Made by a program: the position numbers and the translations under genes. From Nitrospirillum amazonense (lineage in GTDB: Bacteria > Pseudomonadota > Alphaproteobacteria > Azospirillales > Azospirillaceae), in contig NZ_VITV01000008.1 in the NCBI RefSeq assembly GCF_007828035.1, forward strand, positions 269,524 through 333,523: DNA of 64,000 nucleotides, given 5' to 3'. The notes beneath the pieces are model-generated. The model was not told the DNA's origin, searched no databases, and saw nothing but the letters and a program-made list of their open reading frames with translations. Shown here piece after piece: positions 9,197 through 19,012 of the stretch; the first letter of the stretch is position 1, and every line of letters starts with the position of its first letter.

Positions 9197-10522
9197 ATGA
9201 GTGATGACGAGACGCCACGCAAGGACCAGCAGCCCCAGGGCGATCGTCATCAGGGCGACGACAAGCGACAGGACGACAAGAAGCGGGACGCGGACGGCCG
9301 GGACAAGGACGGCCGGGACAAGGACGGCAAGGAGGAAAAGAAGCCCTCCCCCCTCGCCAACCCGCGGGTGCGCATCGGCCTGATCATCGCGGCCGTGGTG
9401 GTCGTCGCGGCCCTGATCGCCTGGGGCGTCTACTACTGGACCACCGGCCAGTATGAGCAGGAGACCAACGACGCCTATCTGCAGGCGGACATGGTGACCG
9501 TCGCGCCCAAGGTGGGCGGTTATGTCGAGCAGGTGCTGGTCGAGGACAACCAACTGGTGGAGCCCGGCCAGCCCCTGGTGAAGATTGATGAGCGGGAGAC
9601 CAGGGCCCGCCACGACCAGGCCGTGGCCCAGGTGGCTCAGGGCAAGGCCGCCATCGTGGAGTACCAGGCCCAGATCCGCCGGCAGGAGGCGGAGATTGTG
9701 CGCGCCCAGGCCCAGCTGGCCGGCGCCCGCAGCACGGCCCTCTATGCCCAGCGTCAGGTCGACCGCTACACACCGCTCGCCGCCAGCGGCGCCCAGACGG
9801 CGGAGCAGCTGGACCAGATGCGCCAGACCCGCGACCAGGCCAAGGCCGAGGCCGTCGCCGACGAGGCGCAGGTGGAAAGCGCGCGGCGCCAGATCGATGT
9901 GCTGAACGCCCAGATCCAGAGCGCCCAGGCCCAGGTGGAACAAGCCCAGGCCCAGGTGGACCAGGCGGACGTGGATTTGCGCAGCACCCTGGTGCGCAGC
10001 AGCATCAGGGGCCGGGTAGGCGACCGCACCGTGCGCGTCGGCCAATACGTGCAAACGGGCACGCGCATGATGTCCATCGTGCCGCTGGAGGGCGTCTACC
10101 TGGTCGCCAACTACAAGGAGACGCAGATCGGCCTGATGCGCATCGGCCAGCCTGCCACCTTCACCGTCGATGCCGTCAGCGGCGGGGAGTTCCACGGCAC
10201 GGTGGACAGCTTCGCCCCCGGCACCGGCGCCCAGTTCGCCCTGCTGCCGCCGCAGAACGCCACCGGCAACTTCACCAAGATCGTGCAGCGCGTGCCGGTG
10301 CGCATCCGCATCGAGGCGGGGCCGGAAGCGCGCAAGGTGCTGGTGCCGGGGCTGTCGGTCATCGTCACCGTCGACACCATCGGCGCCAAGGAGGAGCAGC
10401 GCCGCATCAAGGAAGAGGCCAAGCGCACGGAGGAGCGCCGTCAGCGCGAGCATGACGACGCCGTCCAGCGCAACCGGGAGGCGGAGAAGGCCAACCAGCC
10501 GCAGAACGGGGCTGGGAAATGA
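9197..10522 (+). CDS. HlyD/EmrA-family periplasmic adaptor subunit
   Basis: Membrane-fusion protein of 441 residues that links an inner-membrane pump to an outer-membrane channel. A strongly charged cytoplasmic head of about 55 residues with repeated GRDKD units precedes one membrane helix (IGLIIAAVVVVAALIAWGVY, about residues 59-78). Then comes the biotinyl/lipoyl-like half TVAPKVGGYVEQVLVEDNQL, a long coiled-coil hairpin rich in Q and A (residues about 135-265), and the second lipoyl half with RGRVGDRTVRVGQYV. EmrA is about 390 residues; the extra length is the charged head. It overlaps the next gene by 4 bp. Confidence 0.9.
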   Translation: MSDDETPRKDQQPQGDRHQGDDKRQDDKKRDADGRDKDGRDKDGKEEKKPSPLANPRVRIGLIIAAVVVVAALIAWGVYYWTTGQYEQETNDAYLQADMVTVAPKVGGYVEQVLVEDNQLVEPGQPLVKIDERETRARHDQAVAQVAQGKAAIVEYQAQIRRQEAEIVRAQAQLAGARSTALYAQRQVDRYTPLAASGAQTAEQLDQMRQTRDQAKAEAVADEAQVESARRQIDVLNAQIQSAQAQVEQAQAQVDQADVDLRSTLVRSSIRGRVGDRTVRVGQYVQTGTRMMSIVPLEGVYLVANYKETQIGLMRIGQPATFTVDAVSGGEFHGTVDSFAPGTGAQFALLPPQNATGNFTKIVQRVPVRIRIEAGPEARKVLVPGLSVIVTVDTIGAKEEQRRIKEEAKRTEERRQREHDDAVQRNREAEKANQPQNGAGK

Positions 10523-12102
10523 GCGCCGCCGCCGCGACAGCGGACCCGAAAGGGAATGCGTCCAAGGCCGACAGCGGGGCCTGGCTGGCCGTGGCGGCCG
10601 GCACCATCGGCGCCCTGATGGCCACGCTGGACGTTTCCATCGTCAACGCCGCCCTGCCCCTGATCCAGGGTGAGGTGGGCGCCAGCGGCAGCGAGGGCAC
10701 CTGGATCTCCACCGCCTATCTGGTGGCGGAGATCGTCATGATCGCCTTGGCCGGCTGGTTCGTTCGCCTGTTGGGCCTGCGCACCTTCCTGCTGATCGTC
10801 ACCAGTGGCTTCGTGCTGTCGTCCATGGCTTGCGGCATCTCCAGCAACCTAGTGCAGATGATCATCGGCCGCGTCGGCCAGGGCATGACCGGCGGCGCCA
10901 TGATCCCCACCGCCATGACCATCGTTTCCACCCGCCTGCCGCCCAGCCAGCAGCCGGTGGGCATTGCCATGTTCGGCGCCACCGCCGTGCTGGGGCCCGT
11001 GCTGGGGCCCGCCATCGGCGGCTATCTGGCGGAGAATGTCAGCTGGCATTACGCCTTTTTCCTGAACCTGCCCATCGGGCTCACGCTGCTGGGCCTGCTG
11101 ACGTTGGGGCTGCCTTCGGAAAAGGGTGATTGGGGTCAGCTGGCCGACGCCGACTGGCTGGGCATCCTGGGGCTGACCCTGGGCCTGGGCTGCCTGACCA
11201 CCCTGCTGGAGGAGGGCCAGCGGGAGCGGTGGTTCGAATCCGACATGATCAACACGCTGGCCGGCGTCTCCATCCTCGGCTTCGTGCTGCTGATCGCGGG
11301 GCAGTTCGTGGCCCGCCGGCCGGTCATCCGCCTCAGCATCCTGGTCAGCAACCACAGCTTCGCCGCCGTCTTCGCCATGAGCCTGGTGGTAGGCGGGGCG
11401 CTCTATGGCCTGCTGTACCTGATCCCGCAATACCTGGCCAATGTGCAGGGCTACAACCCGGAACAGTCTGGCTACATCGCCATGATCAGCGGCGTGCCCA
11501 CCCTGATGCTCATGCCCCTCTTCCCCATCGCCGTGCGCCGCATCGACGTGCGCCTGGCGGTCGCCATGGGCCTGGGCTTCTACGGTATCAGCTGCATGCT
11601 GAACAGCCACCTGACACCCGACATCGCCGGGCCGGAACTGGTGGTGCCGCAGCTGCTGCGCGGTGTCGGCCAGTTCTTCTCCATGCTGTTCCTGAACCAG
11701 GCGGCGACCGCGTCGGCCGGCAAGGAGCATGCGGAGGACGCGTCCTGCCTGTTCAACGCCGCCCGCAACCTGGGCGGATCGTTCGGCCTGGCCGTCATCT
11801 CCACCCTGCTGGACCAGCGCGACACGCTGCACATCAACCGCATCGGCGAAAGCGTCACCTACAACTCCCCCGAAGGGCAGGCCTACGTCGCCCAGCTGAC
11901 CCAGGCCTTCGCCAACGGCGACCCGGAGGGCGGCCGGCTGCGGGGCCTGGCGGTGTTCAGCCAGCAGGTGGCCCACCAGGCCAACGTCCTGACCTTCAGC
12001 GATCTGTTCTGGCTGTTCGGCATGATCCTGTTCGGCTCCATCCCCCTGGTGCTCATGATGCGGCCGCTGCCCAAGGGCGGCGCGCCCGGCGGGGGGCATT
12101 GA
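10519..12102 (+). CDS. MFS drug:H+ antiporter, DHA2 family (EmrB/QacA-like)
   Basis: Inner-membrane exporter of 527 residues with 14 predicted hydrophobic segments, the proton-driven pump of a tripartite EmrAB/TolC-type system. Motif D LMATLDVSIVNAALPLIQ is in the first helix and motif C-like GPVLGPAIGGYLAENVSWHY in helix 5, both marks of the DHA2 group. Its start overlaps the stop of the adaptor gene (ATGA), which implies translational coupling, and the outer-membrane gene follows 2 bp later. The cargo is unknown; drugs, fatty acids or plant phenolics are usual for the family. Confidence 0.93.
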   Translation: MSAAAATADPKGNASKADSGAWLAVAAGTIGALMATLDVSIVNAALPLIQGEVGASGSEGTWISTAYLVAEIVMIALAGWFVRLLGLRTFLLIVTSGFVLSSMACGISSNLVQMIIGRVGQGMTGGAMIPTAMTIVSTRLPPSQQPVGIAMFGATAVLGPVLGPAIGGYLAENVSWHYAFFLNLPIGLTLLGLLTLGLPSEKGDWGQLADADWLGILGLTLGLGCLTTLLEEGQRERWFESDMINTLAGVSILGFVLLIAGQFVARRPVIRLSILVSNHSFAAVFAMSLVVGGALYGLLYLIPQYLANVQGYNPEQSGYIAMISGVPTLMLMPLFPIAVRRIDVRLAVAMGLGFYGISCMLNSHLTPDIAGPELVVPQLLRGVGQFFSMLFLNQAATASAGKEHAEDASCLFNAARNLGGSFGLAVISTLLDQRDTLHINRIGESVTYNSPEGQAYVAQLTQAFANGDPEGGRLRGLAVFSQQVAHQANVLTFSDLFWLFGMILFGSIPLVLMMRPLPKGGAPGGGH

Positions 12103-12104
12103 CG

Positions 12105-13637
12105 ATGCGGCGCCCGTCTCTGCTGCCCCTGCTTTTGTTATCGGCCGCCTGCACGGTGGGACCCGATTACAAGGGCCCGCCCGACGTGGCGCCCCGGTCC
12201 GAAGCCGCCGGCCAGTTCCGCCGCGCCGCGACCGCGCCGGTGGACGTCGCCACCCCGCCGGCGCGCTGGTGGGACGGCATGGGCGACCCGGAGCTGACCC
12301 GCCTGGTGGATCTGGCCCTGGCCGCCAGCCCGACGCTGAAGGCGGCGCAGGCCCGCGTGCTGGAGGCCCGCGCCCTGGTGGCGCAGCAGCGGGCCGCCCT
12401 GTTCCCCCAGGGCAATGCCACCGCCCTGGCGGCCAAGGCCCGCATCCCCACCGGCGCCCTGTCCACGGCCGACAACCAGATCAACGCCGCCTTGGCGCGG
12501 GAGGCCATCACCAACCCAAGCCTGTTCCCCGGCGGCACGCCGCCCCATGTCGACATCCCCAACCATGTGACGACGGAGCTGTACAACCTGGGCTTCGACG
12601 CGCGCTGGGAACTGGATCTCTTCGGCGGCACGCGGCGGGAGATCGAAGCGGCGGCGGCCCAGACCGACGCGGCCGCCGCCAAGGTCGAGGACGCCCAGGT
12701 GCAGCTGGCGGCCGAGGTGGGCCAGGCCTACGTGGGCTTGCGTGATGCCCAGCACCGGCTGGATCTGACCCGCGCCTCGGCAGCGGCCGAGCACCGCATG
12801 CTGGACCTGACGGTGGACAAGCGCCACTTGGGCACGGCCACCGACGCCGACGTGGCCCGGATGGAGACCCAGGCCCGGCAGACCGACGCCCAGATTCCGC
12901 CGCTGGAAGGCCGGGTGGAACAGGCCATGGACCAGCTGGCCCTGTTGGCGGGCCAGGAGCCCGGCACCCTGGATGCGGAGCTGACGCCCCTTCGCCCCGT
13001 GCCCCTGCCGCCGGCGGTGGTGCCGGTGGCCGACCCGGCCGCCCTGCTGCGGCGCCGGCCGGACATCCGCGCCGCCGAACGCCAGCTGGCCGCCAGCAAT
13101 GCGGAGATCGGCCACGCCGTGGCGCAACTGTTTCCCAATGTCAGCCTGTTCGGCAGCATCGGCTTCGGGTCCAACAAGGTGGACACCCTGTTCCGCAGCA
13201 GCAGCCTCAGCTTGATCGGCGCCCCCATGCTGAGCTGGAACGTCCTGGACTGGGGTCGCGTGCGCGCGCAGATCCGACAGGCCAGCGCCGCCAACCAGGA
13301 AAGCCTGGCGCAGTATCAAAGCACGGTGCTGCAGGCCCTGCAGGATGCGGAAGGCGGGCTGTCGCGCTATGGCCACCAACGCGAGGCCACTTTCCAGCTG
13401 GCCGGCGCGCTGGACGTGGCCACCCGGGCCCAGCGGCTGGCCGACGCCCGCTATCGTGGTGGCACCGCCACCGCGCTGGAGGCGCTGGACGCCGAGCGCC
13501 AGCGTTTGCAGGTGGAGCAGAGCCTGGCCCAGGCCCAGGCACAGACCAGCGATGACTACATCGCCTTGCAGAAAAGCCTGGGGCTGGGCTGGCAGCCGGT
13601 GGACCCGGCGCAGTTGCCCGACCCACCGGATTACTGA
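12105..13637 (+). CDS. Outer-membrane efflux lipoprotein, NodT/OprM (RND outer factor) family
   Basis: TolC-like channel of 510 residues. The N-terminus MRRPSLLPLLLLSAACTVGP has a lipobox with the acylated cysteine at about residue 16, followed by VGPDYKGP, the standard start of NodT-family lipoproteins. PARWWDGMGDPELTRLVDLA and the repeated half LLRRRPDIRAAERQLAASNA are family signatures, as is the end RYRGGTATALEALDAERQ. It completes the tripartite pump with the two genes before it. The ATG at 12105 is chosen since it begins the signal peptide, 2 bp after the pump gene. Confidence 0.93.
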   Translation: MRRPSLLPLLLLSAACTVGPDYKGPPDVAPRSEAAGQFRRAATAPVDVATPPARWWDGMGDPELTRLVDLALAASPTLKAAQARVLEARALVAQQRAALFPQGNATALAAKARIPTGALSTADNQINAALAREAITNPSLFPGGTPPHVDIPNHVTTELYNLGFDARWELDLFGGTRREIEAAAAQTDAAAAKVEDAQVQLAAEVGQAYVGLRDAQHRLDLTRASAAAEHRMLDLTVDKRHLGTATDADVARMETQARQTDAQIPPLEGRVEQAMDQLALLAGQEPGTLDAELTPLRPVPLPPAVVPVADPAALLRRRPDIRAAERQLAASNAEIGHAVAQLFPNVSLFGSIGFGSNKVDTLFRSSSLSLIGAPMLSWNVLDWGRVRAQIRQASAANQESLAQYQSTVLQALQDAEGGLSRYGHQREATFQLAGALDVATRAQRLADARYRGGTATALEALDAERQRLQVEQSLAQAQAQTSDDYIALQKSLGLGWQPVDPAQLPDPPDY

Positions 13638-13692
13638 GGCGGAACCGGGCACAAGCTGCGGCGTTTCCCCGTCACGAACGGAGGTCGGACCT

Positions 13693-16278
13693 ATGCCTAT
13701 GTCCCTGAAATCGCGCCACGTCTCCTCCTGGCTGTCCTGGCCCGGCCTGACGGGCATCGTCGTCATCCTTCTCGGGCTGGCGCTGGCGATCCCCGGCGGC
13801 TGGCTGATCGTGGCGGGCGGCAGCTGGTACTACTTCCTGGCCGGCCTGACGCTGGCTGCGGTGGGCGTACTGCTGGGGCTGGGCCGGTGGGAAGCCTTAT
13901 GGCTATACGCCCTGCTGTTCCTGGCAACGGCGCTTTGGGCCTACTGGGAGGTGGGGCTGGACGGCTGGCAGCTGGTTCCCCGCCTGCTGACGCCGGCCTT
14001 GCTGGGCGCCTGGCTCAGCCTGCCATGGGTGGTGCGTCCCCTGCACGGGGCGCCGCGCCCGGCGGGGCCGCCGGAGGACGATTCCCTGGCGACGCACAGC
14101 GTCCGGCCCCGGCCCTTGACATATCGACCCTGGCTGGGCGTGGGCGTCTACGCCCTGGTGGTAGCGGTGATTGTGGTGCTGGGCTACCGCGTCACGGCCA
14201 TCCGCACGGTGGAGGGCGGCCCGCTGGTGGGCGGCAAGCCCGTCACGGAACCGGCGCCCAACCCGCCGGTGCCCGAGGGCGGCTGGCAGTATTACGGCCG
14301 CACCGCCGATGGCGACCGCTTCTCCCCGTTGAGCCAAATCCGGCCGGACAATGTGAACCAGCTGGATTTGGCCTGGTATTACCGCACGGGCGACTTGCCC
14401 AGCGATTTCGAGAACCAGAACGGGCGGGAATTCAATTTCGAGGCGACGCCTATCAAGGTGAACGACACCCTTTACTTCTGCACACCGCACCGCCAGGTCA
14501 TCGCCCTGGATGCCACCGCCGGCACCGTGAAATGGAAATACGATCCCCACAACGACACATCGGCCAACGAATACTTGGCCTGCCGGGGCGTGGCCTATTA
14601 CGAGAAACCGGCCGAGACGACACCAACGCCCCTCACCCCCACGCCCCTTGCGCCCTCGGCCAACCCCATGGCCGCCGCCTGCCCCCGGCGCATCATCGCC
14701 ACCACGGCGGACGCCCGGCTGATGGCGCTGGATGCCGACACGGGGCAGCCCTGCCCCGATTTCGGCAGCAACGGCTACGTCAGCCTGACAGACGCCATGG
14801 GACCGGTCCCGCCGGGCTTCCACTTCATCACCTCGCAGCCGCTGGTGGTGAACAATCGCGTCATCCTGGGTGGCTGGATCTACGACAACCAGTCCAAGGG
14901 CGAACCCTCGGGCGTGGTGCGTGCCTATGATCCCGTCAGCGGCGCGCTGGCCTGGGCTTGGGACATGGGCCGGCCTGACCCCACGGCACCGCTGAAGCCG
15001 GGTGAGGTGTATACCCGCGGCACGCCCAACGGCTGGGGCACCTACACCGCCGACCCGGCGCTGGGCCTGGTCTACATCCCGCTGGGCAATGCCACGCCGG
15101 ACTATTACGGCGCCGACCGCCGCCCCTTCGACGATGCCTATTCCAGCGCGCTGGTGGCGCTGGACATCGCCACGGGCCAGGAACGCTGGCACTTCCAGAC
15201 CGTGCACCATGACGTCTGGGATTTCGACCTGCCCATCGGCCCGTCGCTGGTGGAGGTGTCCACGCCCGACGGCGTCGTCCCGGCCCTGGTGCAGACCACC
15301 AAGATGGGGGAGCTGTACCTGCTGGACCGGCGCGACGGCCATCCGCTGGCGCGGGTGGAGGAAAAGGCGGTGCCCGGCCGGGGCTTGCCGGGCGAGCACC
15401 TGTCCCCCACCCAGCCCTTTTCCACCGGCATGCCCTCGCTGACCCCGCCGCCGTTGAAGGCCACGGACGCCTGGGGCGCCACGCCCATCGACCAGTTGCT
15501 GTGCCGGCTGGATTTCCAGCGCCGGCGCTATGATGGGCTTTACACCCCGCCCACGCTGGACCGAGGGACCATCGCCTATCCCGCCTTCGACGGCGTGGTC
15601 GATTGGCACGGCGCCAGCATCGACCCCAGCCGCCACCTGCTGATCGCCAATGCCAGCTACATCCCCTTCACTGTCGACATCCTGCCGCGCGAGGAGGCGA
15701 TGAAGAAGGGCATGATCAAGCCGTGGAAAGGCTGGAGCGAACCCTACCCCAAGCCCAAGGACTTCAGCATCGGCCCGCAGTACGGCACCCCCTATGCCGC
15801 CGTGGTCCAGCCCTGGCTGGGTGCGTTCGGCGCCCCCTGCCACGCCCCGCCCTGGGGAAAGCTGGTAGCCATTGACCTGCAAAGCCGCACGATCGTCTGG
15901 CAGCACCCCCTAGGCACCACGCGGGACACCAACCTGTTCAACACGCGGACGAACCTGCCCCTGCCGACCGGCATCTTCAACATCGGCGGCAATCTGGTGA
16001 CGGCCAGCGGCGTCATCTTCGTCGGCGCCACCGCCGACCAGTACCTGCGCGCCTTCGACGAGCATACGGGTCGGGAGCTGTGGAAGGCGCGCCTGCCGGC
16101 GGGCGGCCAAGCCAACCCTATGACCTATCAGGGCAAGGATGGACGACAGTACGTGGTCATCGCCGCCGGCGGGCATGGTGGCCTGCGCACGCGCAACGGC
16201 GACTACATCATGGCCTACGCCCTGCCCACGCCGGGCGCCAGCGTGGTGGGGATGGAGAGCCACCCTGGAAGCCATTAA
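13693..16278 (+). CDS. gcd: Membrane-bound PQQ-dependent glucose/quinate/shikimate dehydrogenase
   Basis: Inner-membrane quinoprotein of about 861 residues that oxidises glucose (or a related polyol such as quinate) in the periplasm and passes electrons to ubiquinone. The first 160 residues hold about five membrane segments; the rest is an eight-bladed PQQ propeller. Typical blocks: GGWQYYGRTADGDRFSPLSQ, FEATPIKVNDTLYFCTPHRQ, FQTVHHDVWDFDLPIG and the C-terminal TYQGKDGRQYVVIAAGGHGG. E. coli Gcd has 796 residues; the excess is in the membrane region and a proline-rich insert near residue 310. Start at the ATG 13693, with a second ATG at 13699. Its 3' end is tandemly repeated (16267-16296). Confidence 0.92.
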   Translation: MPMSLKSRHVSSWLSWPGLTGIVVILLGLALAIPGGWLIVAGGSWYYFLAGLTLAAVGVLLGLGRWEALWLYALLFLATALWAYWEVGLDGWQLVPRLLTPALLGAWLSLPWVVRPLHGAPRPAGPPEDDSLATHSVRPRPLTYRPWLGVGVYALVVAVIVVLGYRVTAIRTVEGGPLVGGKPVTEPAPNPPVPEGGWQYYGRTADGDRFSPLSQIRPDNVNQLDLAWYYRTGDLPSDFENQNGREFNFEATPIKVNDTLYFCTPHRQVIALDATAGTVKWKYDPHNDTSANEYLACRGVAYYEKPAETTPTPLTPTPLAPSANPMAAACPRRIIATTADARLMALDADTGQPCPDFGSNGYVSLTDAMGPVPPGFHFITSQPLVVNNRVILGGWIYDNQSKGEPSGVVRAYDPVSGALAWAWDMGRPDPTAPLKPGEVYTRGTPNGWGTYTADPALGLVYIPLGNATPDYYGADRRPFDDAYSSALVALDIATGQERWHFQTVHHDVWDFDLPIGPSLVEVSTPDGVVPALVQTTKMGELYLLDRRDGHPLARVEEKAVPGRGLPGEHLSPTQPFSTGMPSLTPPPLKATDAWGATPIDQLLCRLDFQRRRYDGLYTPPTLDRGTIAYPAFDGVVDWHGASIDPSRHLLIANASYIPFTVDILPREEAMKKGMIKPWKGWSEPYPKPKDFSIGPQYGTPYAAVVQPWLGAFGAPCHAPPWGKLVAIDLQSRTIVWQHPLGTTRDTNLFNTRTNLPLPTGIFNIGGNLVTASGVIFVGATADQYLRAFDEHTGRELWKARLPAGGQANPMTYQGKDGRQYVVIAAGGHGGLRTRNGDYIMAYALPTPGASVVGMESHPGSH

Positions 16279-16296
16279 TGCGGAAGCCATTGAAGC
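16267..16296 (+). repeat. 15-bp tandem duplication of the gcd 3' end, stop codon included
   Basis: GGAAGCCATTAATGC (16267-16281) is followed directly by GGAAGCCATTGAAGC (16282-16296); 13 of 15 bases agree. The first copy holds the gcd stop TAA, the second an in-frame TGA. This is one of four such duplicated gene ends in the window. Confidence 0.75.
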
Positions 16297-16320
16297 GTAG
16301 AGATTTTTTCATTTAAGGCG

Positions 16321-16345
16321 GGAACCGGCGGCGCCCGGGGATGTT
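16321..16345 (+). promoter_or_regulatory. Possible EcfG-type (general stress) promoter of otsA
   Basis: GGAAC, then 16 bases, then TGTT, 36 bp before the otsA start. The alphaproteobacterial general stress sigma factor EcfG recognises GGAAC-N16/17-CGTT; one base of the -10 box differs. Trehalose synthesis is a common target of that regulon. Confidence 0.4.
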
Positions 16346-16380
16346 GCCTGCATGGGCAGACATCATTCGAGGGGGCACCC

Positions 16381-17916
16381 ATGAAGCGCCTTGTTATTGT
16401 TTCCAACCGGGTTCCGGCCGCTGGCACGCCGCAGGCCGGCGGCCTGGTCGTGGCGCTGGTGGGCCTGTTGCGCCGGCACAAGGGCCTGTGGTTCGGGTGG
16501 AGCGACGCGTTGACGGACCATCCCGATCCCGAGCCGCGGGTGGTCGACCGGCAAGGCATCAGTTGCGCCATGATCGACCTGACGCCGGACGAGCATCGCA
16601 AATACTACCTCGGCTTCGCCAACGGCGTGCTGTGGCCGCTGATGCATATCCTGCCCGGCGTGGTGAGCTTCCACCGGAACGAGCTGGAAACCTATCGCGC
16701 CGTGAACGTCCGTTTCGCCACAGCGTTGAAGGGTCTGCTGAAAAAGGACGACCTGATCTGGGTGCAGGACTACCAGTTGCTGGCCGTGCCGGCGGCGCTG
16801 CGGGACCTGAAGGTCGGCAACCTCATCGGCTTCTTCCTGCACATTCCCTTCCCGCCGCCTGTGGTAGCGGCCATCTCCGAAGGCCTGTTGGGACTGGTGC
16901 GCGACGTGTTGGCCGCCGATCTCATCGGTTTCCAGACGGCAACGGACGCAGAGCATTTCGCCCAGACGGCGGCGCGGTACGCCGGCGCCCGCCGGGTGGG
17001 CAAACTGGGGCTTAGACTGGGCGACCGCACCGTCCGCCTAGGTGTTTTCCCGGTGGAGATCGACGCGCGGGAATTCGCGCGCGTGACCGAGGCCGCCATG
17101 GAGCGGCGGCCGGCCCAGGATCTGGCTCACAATATGCGCGACCGCGCGTTGGTGCTCGGGGTGGACCGGCTGGATCCCAGCAAGGGACTGGTGGAACGCC
17201 TGACCGCCTTCCGGCAGTTTCTGGCGGCGGAGCCGAAATGGCATCGCCGTGTCAGCTTCCTACAGATCGCCGCCAAGTCGCGCGAGGGTGTACAGGCCTA
17301 CCGCAGCCTGTTGCGGGACCTGGAAAAGATCGCCGGCGCCACCAACGGCGCCTATGCCGAACCCGACTGGACGCCGCTGAAGCTGGTAACGCAAAGCAGC
17401 ACCCGTAACACCGTCGCCAGCTATATGCGGCATGCACGCGTGGGGCTGGTCACCCCCTTGCGTGACGGCATGAACCTGGTAGCCAAGGAGTTCGTGGCGG
17501 CACAGGACCCGGACGACCCGGGCGTGCTGGTGCTGTCCCGCTTCGCCGGCGCCGCCACCCAGCTGGACGCCGCCCTGCAGGTCAATCCCTATGACCCCGA
17601 CCAGATCGAGGAGGCCCTGCGCCGGGCGCTCACCATGCCGCTGGCGGAGCGGCGGGAGCGCTGGCGCGACCTGTGGGACGTCATCAAGGACACGTCGGCC
17701 CTGGTGTGGGGCGAGGCCTTTGCTGACGCGTTGGCCAACCGCAAGATGGCGCGGACCAAAACGGAGCGCGACGGGACCGGCGGAATCCCAACGAAAAAGG
17801 CCGCCCCCCGGGCAAGCGCGAGGGGGACGGCCTCCAAACGGGCGCGACCAGCCGGGAACGGGGTGGCCGGGGATGGGCGCCCCACCACAGGAGGCGCCCG
17901 GGCCACGACCGGCTGA
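16381..17916 (+). CDS. otsA: Trehalose-6-phosphate synthase
   Basis: GT20 glycosyltransferase of 511 residues that joins UDP-glucose and glucose-6-phosphate into trehalose-6-phosphate, for osmotic and desiccation protection. Seen: N-terminal LVIVSNRVP, the acceptor loop near [30 protein letters not shown], then [14 protein letters not shown] and the C-terminal [18 protein letters not shown] with the UDP-binding acids. The last 55 residues are a lysine/arginine/alanine-rich tail not needed by the fold. No otsB phosphatase gene is adjacent. The start ATG gives the family N-terminus [10 protein letters not shown]. Confidence 0.95.
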   Translation: MKRLVIVSNRVPAAGTPQAGGLVVALVGLLRRHKGLWFGWSDALTDHPDPEPRVVDRQGISCAMIDLTPDEHRKYYLGFANGVLWPLMHILPGVVSFHRNELETYRAVNVRFATALKGLLKKDDLIWVQDYQLLAVPAALRDLKVGNLIGFFLHIPFPPPVVAAISEGLLGLVRDVLAADLIGFQTATDAEHFAQTAARYAGARRVGKLGLRLGDRTVRLGVFPVEIDAREFARVTEAAMERRPAQDLAHNMRDRALVLGVDRLDPSKGLVERLTAFRQFLAAEPKWHRRVSFLQIAAKSREGVQAYRSLLRDLEKIAGATNGAYAEPDWTPLKLVTQSSTRNTVASYMRHARVGLVTPLRDGMNLVAKEFVAAQDPDDPGVLVLSRFAGAATQLDAALQVNPYDPDQIEEALRRALTMPLAERRERWRDLWDVIKDTSALVWGEAFADALANRKMARTKTERDGTGGIPTKKAAPRASARGTASKRARPAGNGVAGDGRPTTGGARATTG

Positions 17917-17927
17917 CGCCGGGTCGC

Positions 17928-18434
17928 TTATTCCGCCGCCATGGCGTTGATATGCGACTTGGCCAGCATGGTCAGCTTCTCATCCGTGGCCTTTTCCTCT
18001 TCCAGGTTCTGGTGCAGCAGGGCGGCGCAGTCATCGCGGCCCAGCAGCTTGGCCCAGGTCACCAGCGTGCCGTAGCGCGAGATCTCATAATGCTCCACCG
18101 CCTGGCCGGCGGCGACCAGGGCGGCGTCCAGGACCTGCTTGTCGTCCACGTCCCCGGCGATATCGTCGGCCTCATCGATGATCCCGTCGATGGCCGGGCA
18201 CTTCACCGCCTCCGGTTCCACGCCGTGCTGGCGGAACACCTGCTCCAGGCGCTGGATCTGGCCCTCGGTTTCCCGCAGGTGGGTCTGGAATCCCTGCTTC
18301 AGTTCCGAGTTGGTGGCCTTTTCGATCATGTCGGGCAGCGCCTTCAGAATGCGCTTCTCCGCGTAATAGATGTCCTTCAGCTGATGAACGAACAGGTCGT
18401 TCATGGTCTCAATGTCCTTGGTGAACAAACCCAT
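17928..18434 (-). CDS. Ferritin-like protein, DUF892 (YciE/YciF family)
   Basis: A 168-residue four-helix protein of the DUF892 group, diiron-type ferritin-like proteins often induced by osmotic or general stress. Family marks: the N-terminal TMNDLFVHQLKDIYYAEKRI, the acidic helix pair with ETEGQIQRLEQVF and the later QAVEHYEISRYGTLVTWAKL; the metal-ligand glutamates and EXXH-type spacing are present. The ATG at 18434 is preceded by CAGGAGGA at good distance. It converges on otsA, 11 bp away. Its exact role (iron storage, peroxide protection) is not known. Confidence 0.9.
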   Translation of the reverse strand: MGLFTKDIETMNDLFVHQLKDIYYAEKRILKALPDMIEKATNSELKQGFQTHLRETEGQIQRLEQVFRQHGVEPEAVKCPAIDGIIDEADDIAGDVDDKQVLDAALVAAGQAVEHYEISRYGTLVTWAKLLGRDDCAALLHQNLEEEKATDEKLTMLAKSHINAMAAE

Positions 18435-18562
18435 GGTGTTCCTCCTGGGGATTGGACGCGGGATATTTTTGAGGCGCCGGCCTCGGTAGAGGTCGCCGGC
18501 CAGCACTCAATTCCTGAACCTCGACCCGGTTCCGGGATTTCTGAACGCCCCCTCCGCCGCCG

Positions 18563-19012
18563 TCACAGGCGGTTCACCTCGAATTCTTCACAGGAATAGC
18601 CCAGGGCGGCCAAGCCCTCCTCCAGGAAATCACCCAGGGTGGGGATGCCGATCAGGTAGCGGGCGGACCTTTCCCGGTGACGCTCGAACGCCAGGGCGCG
18701 GGCTTCGGCCCATTCGGCCGCGGTGTAGTCGCCACGCCCGATCCAGGTGAGGGCGATCAGGTCCACCACCTCATCCTCGTTCAGGGACGTGATGGCACCC
18801 ACCAGTTCCGCCTGGGTGGGATCGTCGTCATAGTCCTCCAGCACGCCGCGCCCGCCGTCATCAGCGGGATTGGATGCCGGGTCCGGTTCCACCGGATCGA
18901 CCTTCACATCGAATTCCCGCGCCTTGACAATGATGAAGCAGACCTTTTCCAAACTGATGTTGAGTTCCACCGCCGGTATGCCGTCACCGGTCATTTCCTG
19001 GGTATTGGACAT
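18563..19012 (-). CDS. DUF3775 domain protein
   Basis: A 149-residue cytoplasmic protein of unknown function that matches the DUF3775 family of alphaproteobacteria. Recognisable parts: LNISLEKVCFIIVKAREFDV near the N-terminus, an acidic linker (LEDYDDDPTQAEL), and the conserved LNEDEVVDLIALTWIGRGDY followed by helices with HRERSARYLIGIPTLGDFLE. No signal peptide or membrane segment. It lies between the DUF892 gene and the GH31 gene, transcribed away from the latter. Confidence 0.75.
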   Translation of the reverse strand: MSNTQEMTGDGIPAVELNISLEKVCFIIVKAREFDVKVDPVEPDPASNPADDGGRGVLEDYDDDPTQAELVGAITSLNEDEVVDLIALTWIGRGDYTAAEWAEARALAFERHRERSARYLIGIPTLGDFLEEGLAALGYSCEEFEVNRL

